Below are positions 15,407 to 18,569 of a stretch of DNA of 18,569 nt, in pieces. The translations under genes and the position numbers were made by a program. The notes below the pieces were generated by a model. That model saw only the letters and a program-made list of their open reading frames with translations. It had not been told where the DNA came from and made no database searches. Within the stretch, counting starts at the first letter, position 1; the number at the start of each line of letters is the position of its first letter. The DNA comes from Microseira sp003486305 (GTDB lineage: Bacteria > Cyanobacteriota > Cyanobacteriia > Cyanobacteriales > Aerosakkonemataceae), in contig DALYJX010000159.1 of assembly GCA_031969655.1 (NCBI GenBank), forward strand, positions 1 to 18,569, in the 5' to 3' direction.

Positions 15407-16495
15407 ATGCCGCAACGCACTTTTAATCCATCAGATAGCCAGCAATCGCGAAAAAAAGCAGCGCCTCTAAATTTAAAAACACTTGGGGGATTGCTAAAAG
15501 AAACGTTTGATGAATGGAACGAGGATAAAGCGTCGCGATTGGCGGCGGCGTTGGCGTATTACACGATATTTTCCCTGGCACCGCTGTTGATTATTGCGAT
15601 CGCGATCGCAGGCAGTATATTCGGTGAAGAAGCCGCCAGAGGCGAAATAGTCGGTCAAATACAAGGTTTAGTTGGCAAAAGTGGGGCGGAAGTCATCGAA
15701 ACGGCAATAGAAAATGCTAACAAGCCCGCCACCGGCACAATTGCTTCGCTGATAAGTATCGTTGCTCTATTATTTGGTGCTGCTGGCGTATTTTCTCAGC
15801 TGCGAGATGCCCTCAACACTATTTGGGAAGTGCAGCCAAAGCCGGGACGCCCTGTCAAAGGCTTTATTCGCCAAAACGTTTTGTCCTTCACAATGGTATT
15901 GGGCATTGGCTTTTTACTCCTGGTTTCCCTAATTATTAGCGCGGTTTTGGCAGCAATTAACAGCTATTTCAGCGGTTTGTTACCCGGTTTTGACTTGCTG
16001 TGGCAAATTGCCAACTTTATCATCTCGTTCAGCGTTACTACGTTCCTGTTCGCGATGATTTTTAAATTTCTTCCCGATGCGAAAATTACTTGGGGAGATG
16101 TTTTAATTGGGGCGGCGATTACCTCGCTCCTGTTCGGTATCGGTAGGTTTTTGTTAGGTGCTTATCTGGGAAATGGCAGTTTTGGCTCGACTTACGGTGC
16201 AGCTGGATCGCTTGTAGTTATCCTGGCTTGGGTTTATTATGCAGCTCAAATTTTATTTTTCGGAGCCGAGTTTACCCAAGTTTATGCCAGAAAATATGGC
16301 TCTCAAATTATACCTGATGAACATGCCGAACCCGTTACAGAGGAAGCCCGCGCCCAACAAGGAATACCCCGCAGATCGGATATTGAGGATGGGGGACAGG
16401 ATAACCGCAGCACAAGGGTAGATCGACGCAGATCCAAACGTTCTCAATGGCAAGGGTTTCTGCTACGGCTAAGCGGGAAAAGGAAAACTCGATAA
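15407..16495 (+). CDS. YihY/BrkB family inner-membrane protein
   Basis: This 362-aa integral membrane protein begins with a conserved amphipathic region (KETFDEWNEDKASRLAAALAYYTIFSLAPLLII), the hallmark of the YihY/virulence factor BrkB family. About six membrane segments are visible near residues 47-72, 110-130, 156-185, 198-222, 230-255 and 265-290. The conserved WGDVLIGAAITSLLFGIGRFLLGAYLG and AAGSLVVILAWVYYAAQILFFGAEF regions are present. The last 65 residues form a charged, Arg-rich cytoplasmic tail not needed for the family fold. The family's biochemical role is not settled (it was once mistaken for RNase BN). No clear Shine-Dalgarno lies at the start. Confidence 0.93.
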   Translation: MPQRTFNPSDSQQSRKKAAPLNLKTLGGLLKETFDEWNEDKASRLAAALAYYTIFSLAPLLIIAIAIAGSIFGEEAARGEIVGQIQGLVGKSGAEVIETAIENANKPATGTIASLISIVALLFGAAGVFSQLRDALNTIWEVQPKPGRPVKGFIRQNVLSFTMVLGIGFLLLVSLIISAVLAAINSYFSGLLPGFDLLWQIANFIISFSVTTFLFAMIFKFLPDAKITWGDVLIGAAITSLLFGIGRFLLGAYLGNGSFGSTYGAAGSLVVILAWVYYAAQILFFGAEFTQVYARKYGSQIIPDEHAEPVTEEARAQQGIPRRSDIEDGGQDNRSTRVDRRRSKRSQWQGFLLRLSGKRKTR

Positions 16496-16513
16496 GCTGA
16501 TATATTACACCTT

Positions 16514-16558
16514 GAGGCGGAGCCTCTGTATTATCGTTACCAGGTTGAACCTGGTAAC
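16514..16558. repeat. Two palindromes related to the 9659-9727 cluster
   Basis: GAGGC/GCCTC at 16514-16526 is followed by a 23-bp palindrome with arms GTTACCAGGTT at 16536-16558. The latter differs from the copy at 9683-9705 by a paired change that keeps the stem (C-G to A-T), plus the central base. It lies 18 bp after the YihY stop and could act on that transcript's 3' end. Confidence 0.75.
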
Positions 16559-16604
16559 GAGATGACTAGGTGGGAGATGCGGAAAAATCGCGAGTTTTGC
16601 TGGA

Positions 16605-16777
16605 TAATTAACTAATAACGCAAGTTGCTAGTTATAAACTGGCAAGAAAAGCTAATTGCAAGAAAAGCTAATTGCAAGAAAAGCTAATACAGCATTTTTC
16701 CTGACGCTAGCCATTAGCCATTAGCCATTAGCTCCTTTTTGAGAGATAACTAGCAACTTGAGTTAATACGATAATTA
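16605..16777. repeat. MITE-like element, second copy of the CAAGTTGCTAGTTAT family
   Basis: Both ends carry imperfect inverted repeats of about 30 bp, sharing TAAC, one variable base and CAAGTTGCTAGTTAT, the same inner motif as the element at 869-1070. Three CATTAGC heptamers lie at 16712-16732; they are the opposite-strand form of the heptamers in the first copy. It fills most of the 318-bp gap between the YihY gene and the 74-aa gene; with the palindromes at 16514-16558 nothing else is seen there. Confidence 0.7.
16642..16689 (+). repeat. Three tandem 16-bp repeats
   Basis: The unit GCAAGAAAAGCTAATT is repeated three times, the last differing at one base. It lies inside the inverted-repeat element and probably arose by slippage within it. 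Confidence 0.9.
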
Positions 16778-16813
16778 ACCCGACAGCGATCGCTTGTTCA
16801 AGAGAAAAACCCT

Positions 16814-17038
16814 ATGTCAGAACCAGTTTCCAGAACCGTTCATAATTTGCTTACATTACTCGCACAGCAGGGAGATCCCAAAGCGATTGCAGCGCTGAAG
16901 AACTGCAACGAGCATGAAATCGTTGACGATATAGACGATGAGGATGCTGTTCAGATAGTCGTTATGCAGTCAGATGGGGAGTACCTCGTCACCCAGCACG
17001 GGACTAGCTTTGTACCCAAAAAACGGGAACAAGAATAA
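16814..17038 (+). CDS. Small acidic protein of unknown function, 74 aa
   Basis: The frame has a plausible start with AGAG upstream, and a helical N-terminal half (SRTVHNLLTLLAQQGDPKAIAALKN). An acidic stretch follows (EIVDDIDDEDAVQ), then a strand-rich end (VVMQSDGEYLVTQHGTSFVP). No membrane segment or Cys pair is present. It resembles short conserved proteins of cyanobacteria in style, but I cannot name its family. It ends 1 bp from the stop of the convergent hydrolase gene. Confidence 0.7.
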   Translation: MSEPVSRTVHNLLTLLAQQGDPKAIAALKNCNEHEIVDDIDDEDAVQIVVMQSDGEYLVTQHGTSFVPKKREQE

Positions 17039-17039
17039 A

Positions 17040-18083
17040 TCAAGTAGCAAAGCGATCGCACCATTCTAAAATGCGATTCCACGCCCACCAAGGATCGGGA
17101 TCTCCGATTTGTAGTTGGTTCGCTTTGCTACTGATGTAGCCTACGTGCCCGCCATAAAGAGTTAGCATCAAGTCGATGTGGGGATTGCTCGCGCAAGCTG
17201 CTTTTAAGTCGGGGACAAGCGTTGGGTCAAATAAAGGATCGTCTTCGGCGTAGATAATTAGCGTGGGTTTATTTAAATCGGGCAATATTCCCAGAGCGCT
17301 ACTTGCCTGGTAATACGCTTCCACCGAAGGGAAACCCAAGCGTTCGATGACCAATTCGCGGTCAAAACCGGCAATGCTGTTCGCCCGTTCGATGGCAGCG
17401 GAGTCGATGGCATCTGGGTGAAGATTGGAAAGCTGCCATGCTAATTGTTTGAGTGCGCGCGCGATCGCCTTCTCCAAATACTTCCCCACCGGATGCTTCA
17501 CTAAATAAGAAAGCGAACGGTTAGAATCCAAACTCGGACAAATTACCGCCGCACCAGCAATATCTTCAATAGCGAGTGGGAAGAACAGATGTTCCCCTGC
17601 TGCTTTCACTCCCCAAAGCGCCAGCTGTCCCCCCAAAGAAAACCCAGTAAACCAAAAGGGTGCAGGACAACGCATCGCCTTAGCCTCGGCAGCAATGCAA
17701 ACAAAATCTTCTCCCTCGTACAAACCATCGGAAGTCAAGGTGGGAGATAAAACAGCTGTTTTGCCGTGCGCCCTCCAGTCGAATAAAACAACTGCATAAC
17801 CCTTAGCAAACGCCTTGCGTCCCAGCAGTCTCAGAAACCACTGGTTATCCAGAGAGCCGGTAATTCCATAAGTGCCAACAATTGTACCGCGCGGGTTGTC
17901 TGGAATGGCTACAATGCCAAAAATCGGCACGCCGCCAGCACCTGTAAAGATTTTCTCCTGATAAGGCGGCTCTGGGTCTTGTAGCTTTGCTTCCCAGTTG
18001 CGACTTGCCAAGAGCGCTGTGTAAAGCGTTATTGCCAAACCGTTTCTCAGCCACCCCGGTGGAGAGTAAGGAAGATGGGACAT
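17040..18083 (-). CDS. YheT-like alpha/beta hydrolase
   Basis: This 347-aa enzyme of the alpha/beta-hydrolase fold has the nucleophile elbow GFSLGG (Ser149), an acid in IIYAEDDPLFDP (Asp281 or 282) and His313 in YGGHVGYIS. GTYGITGSLDN and DWRAHGKT resemble the oxyanion and cap regions of the YheT/COG0429 group, whose members act on esters or lipids; the substrate here is unknown. The frame is open to 18236, but the extra 51 residues are basic and non-conserved in look, and the next Met (MSHLPYSPPGWLRNG) gives a usual length. I therefore place the start at 18083. Residues 11-26 are hydrophobic and may associate with the membrane. Confidence 0.87.
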   Translation of the reverse strand: MSHLPYSPPGWLRNGLAITLYTALLASRNWEAKLQDPEPPYQEKIFTGAGGVPIFGIVAIPDNPRGTIVGTYGITGSLDNQWFLRLLGRKAFAKGYAVVLFDWRAHGKTAVLSPTLTSDGLYEGEDFVCIAAEAKAMRCPAPFWFTGFSLGGQLALWGVKAAGEHLFFPLAIEDIAGAAVICPSLDSNRSLSYLVKHPVGKYLEKAIARALKQLAWQLSNLHPDAIDSAAIERANSIAGFDRELVIERLGFPSVEAYYQASSALGILPDLNKPTLIIYAEDDPLFDPTLVPDLKAACASNPHIDLMLTLYGGHVGYISSKANQLQIGDPDPWWAWNRILEWCDRFAT

Positions 18084-18318
18084 TGTGCAGGTGACGACAA
18101 AACGCTGCTTATTATAGTTTGATTTGAGAAAAACTGAAAATTTTTGCCAAAATCTGAAGCTTTTCGGTTTCAAACGCCGCAAACTATTGCCGATCCTCCA
18201 AGAGTCACCCTTTCGATGCCATCCGAGTTCCAGCACCTATAAGCGTAGCAAAGTTCGCGTTTTTGTACAAACTGTCAGTAAAAGTCTATCAACTTTAGTA
18301 ATTTTTTAGAATCGTGCT

Positions 18319-18324
18319 TATAAT
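18319..18324 (+). promoter_or_regulatory. Perfect -10 hexamer upstream of rpaA
   Basis: TATAAT lies 73 nt before the rpaA start, in the 313-bp gap between the hydrolase start and rpaA. Only a weak -35 (TTTAGT at 18294-18299, spacing 19) is visible, so an activator may be needed. A leader of about 60-70 nt would result. Confidence 0.5.
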
Positions 18325-18396
18325 CTGTACAGGAAACTTTGCCACTTGCAACAGTTTCTTATCGAACCTTAAAAAAACTTGAGTCAAAGCTCTTTA

Positions 18397-18569
18397 ATGA
18401 TGCCTCGCATACTTGTTATCGACGACGATCGCGCAATATCAGAATTAGTAGCCGTCAACCTGGAAATGGCTGGATACGATGTCAGCCAAGCAGAAGATGG
18501 CATTAAAGGTCAGGCGCTGGCGCTCCAAATCCAGCCAGATCTGATAATTTTAGACTTGATGCTGCCTAA
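18397..18569 (+). CDS. rpaA: Response regulator RpaA, N-terminal part (3' end outside window)
   Basis: The 57 visible residues are the start of a receiver domain. Counting from the second of two adjacent ATGs (18400), the acidic pocket is D8-D10 (LVIDDD) and the phosphate acceptor is D52 (IILDLMLP). VAVNLEMAGYDVSQAEDGIKG is very close to what I remember of cyanobacterial RpaA, the OmpR-class output regulator of the circadian clock acting with SasA and CikA. The DNA-binding domain would follow outside the window. NblR or another OmpR-class regulator is less likely. A TATAAT box lies upstream. Confidence 0.82.
   Translation, partial: MMPRILVIDDDRAISELVAVNLEMAGYDVSQAEDGIKGQALALQIQPDLIILDLMLP

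Noticed and set aside
18084..18236. Upstream 51-residue extension of the alpha/beta hydrolase
   Set aside because: The extension is basic, low in protein character, and makes the enzyme longer than its family; the Met at 18083 fits better.

Overview
The window looks like chromosome from a filamentous cyanobacterium. HIP1 octamers (GCGATCGC) are frequent, and heptanucleotide tandem repeats of the cyanobacterial STRR type occur at several places. The last gene starts like the cyanobacterial response regulator RpaA, and a kinase/ATPase/GAF/SpoIIE phosphatase protein of a kind typical of cyanobacteria fills the left third. The repeat families resemble those I associate with Oscillatoria/Microcoleus-like genomes; that genus-level guess rests on memory only.

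Layout. Positions 1-869 hold the 3' part of a STAND-type ATPase gene. Positions 870-1586 are a repeat graveyard with at least three dispersed repeat families, one inserted into another. Positions 1587-6977 (minus) encode the 1796-residue kinase/phosphatase. Positions 6978-7586 are AT-rich and hold only a decayed gene fragment.

Positions 7587-14169 (plus) are the core of interest, five genes in one direction: (1) a 242-aa protein resembling the N-terminal domain of LodA/GoxA quinoprotein oxidases; (2) a 429-aa protein combining a LodA-like cysteine tryptophylquinone (CTQ) motif with a VioB-type ferritin-like domain; (3) a radical SAM/SPASM protein of the QhpD (quinohemoprotein maturation) type; (4) an FAD-dependent monooxygenase of the LodB/QhpG/tryptophan-halogenase type; (5) a C45/phospholipase-B-like Ntn hydrolase. 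My reading is that genes 1 and 2 form a split quinoprotein-like enzyme or substrate, genes 3 and 4 install its modified Cys/Trp, and gene 5 processes a peptide or product. The combination of LodA-type sequence, a ferritin-like domain and a QhpD-type radical SAM enzyme is one I do not know from a described system.

The FAD gene carries an almost textbook insertion. A 162-bp palindromic element with perfect 12-bp terminal inverted repeats is flanked by a 9-bp direct repeat. Insert plus duplication is 171 bp, exactly 57 codons with no stop, so the reading frame survives.

Positions 14170-18569 are ordinary: an SDR oxidoreductase (minus), a YihY/BrkB-type membrane protein (plus), a 74-aa protein of unknown function (plus), a YheT-like alpha/beta hydrolase (minus), and the start of rpaA (plus), which runs off the window. 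Intergenic spaces hold more copies of the same dispersed repeats. I saw no tRNA, rRNA or CRISPR array. All family assignments come from reading motifs by eye; no database search was run.
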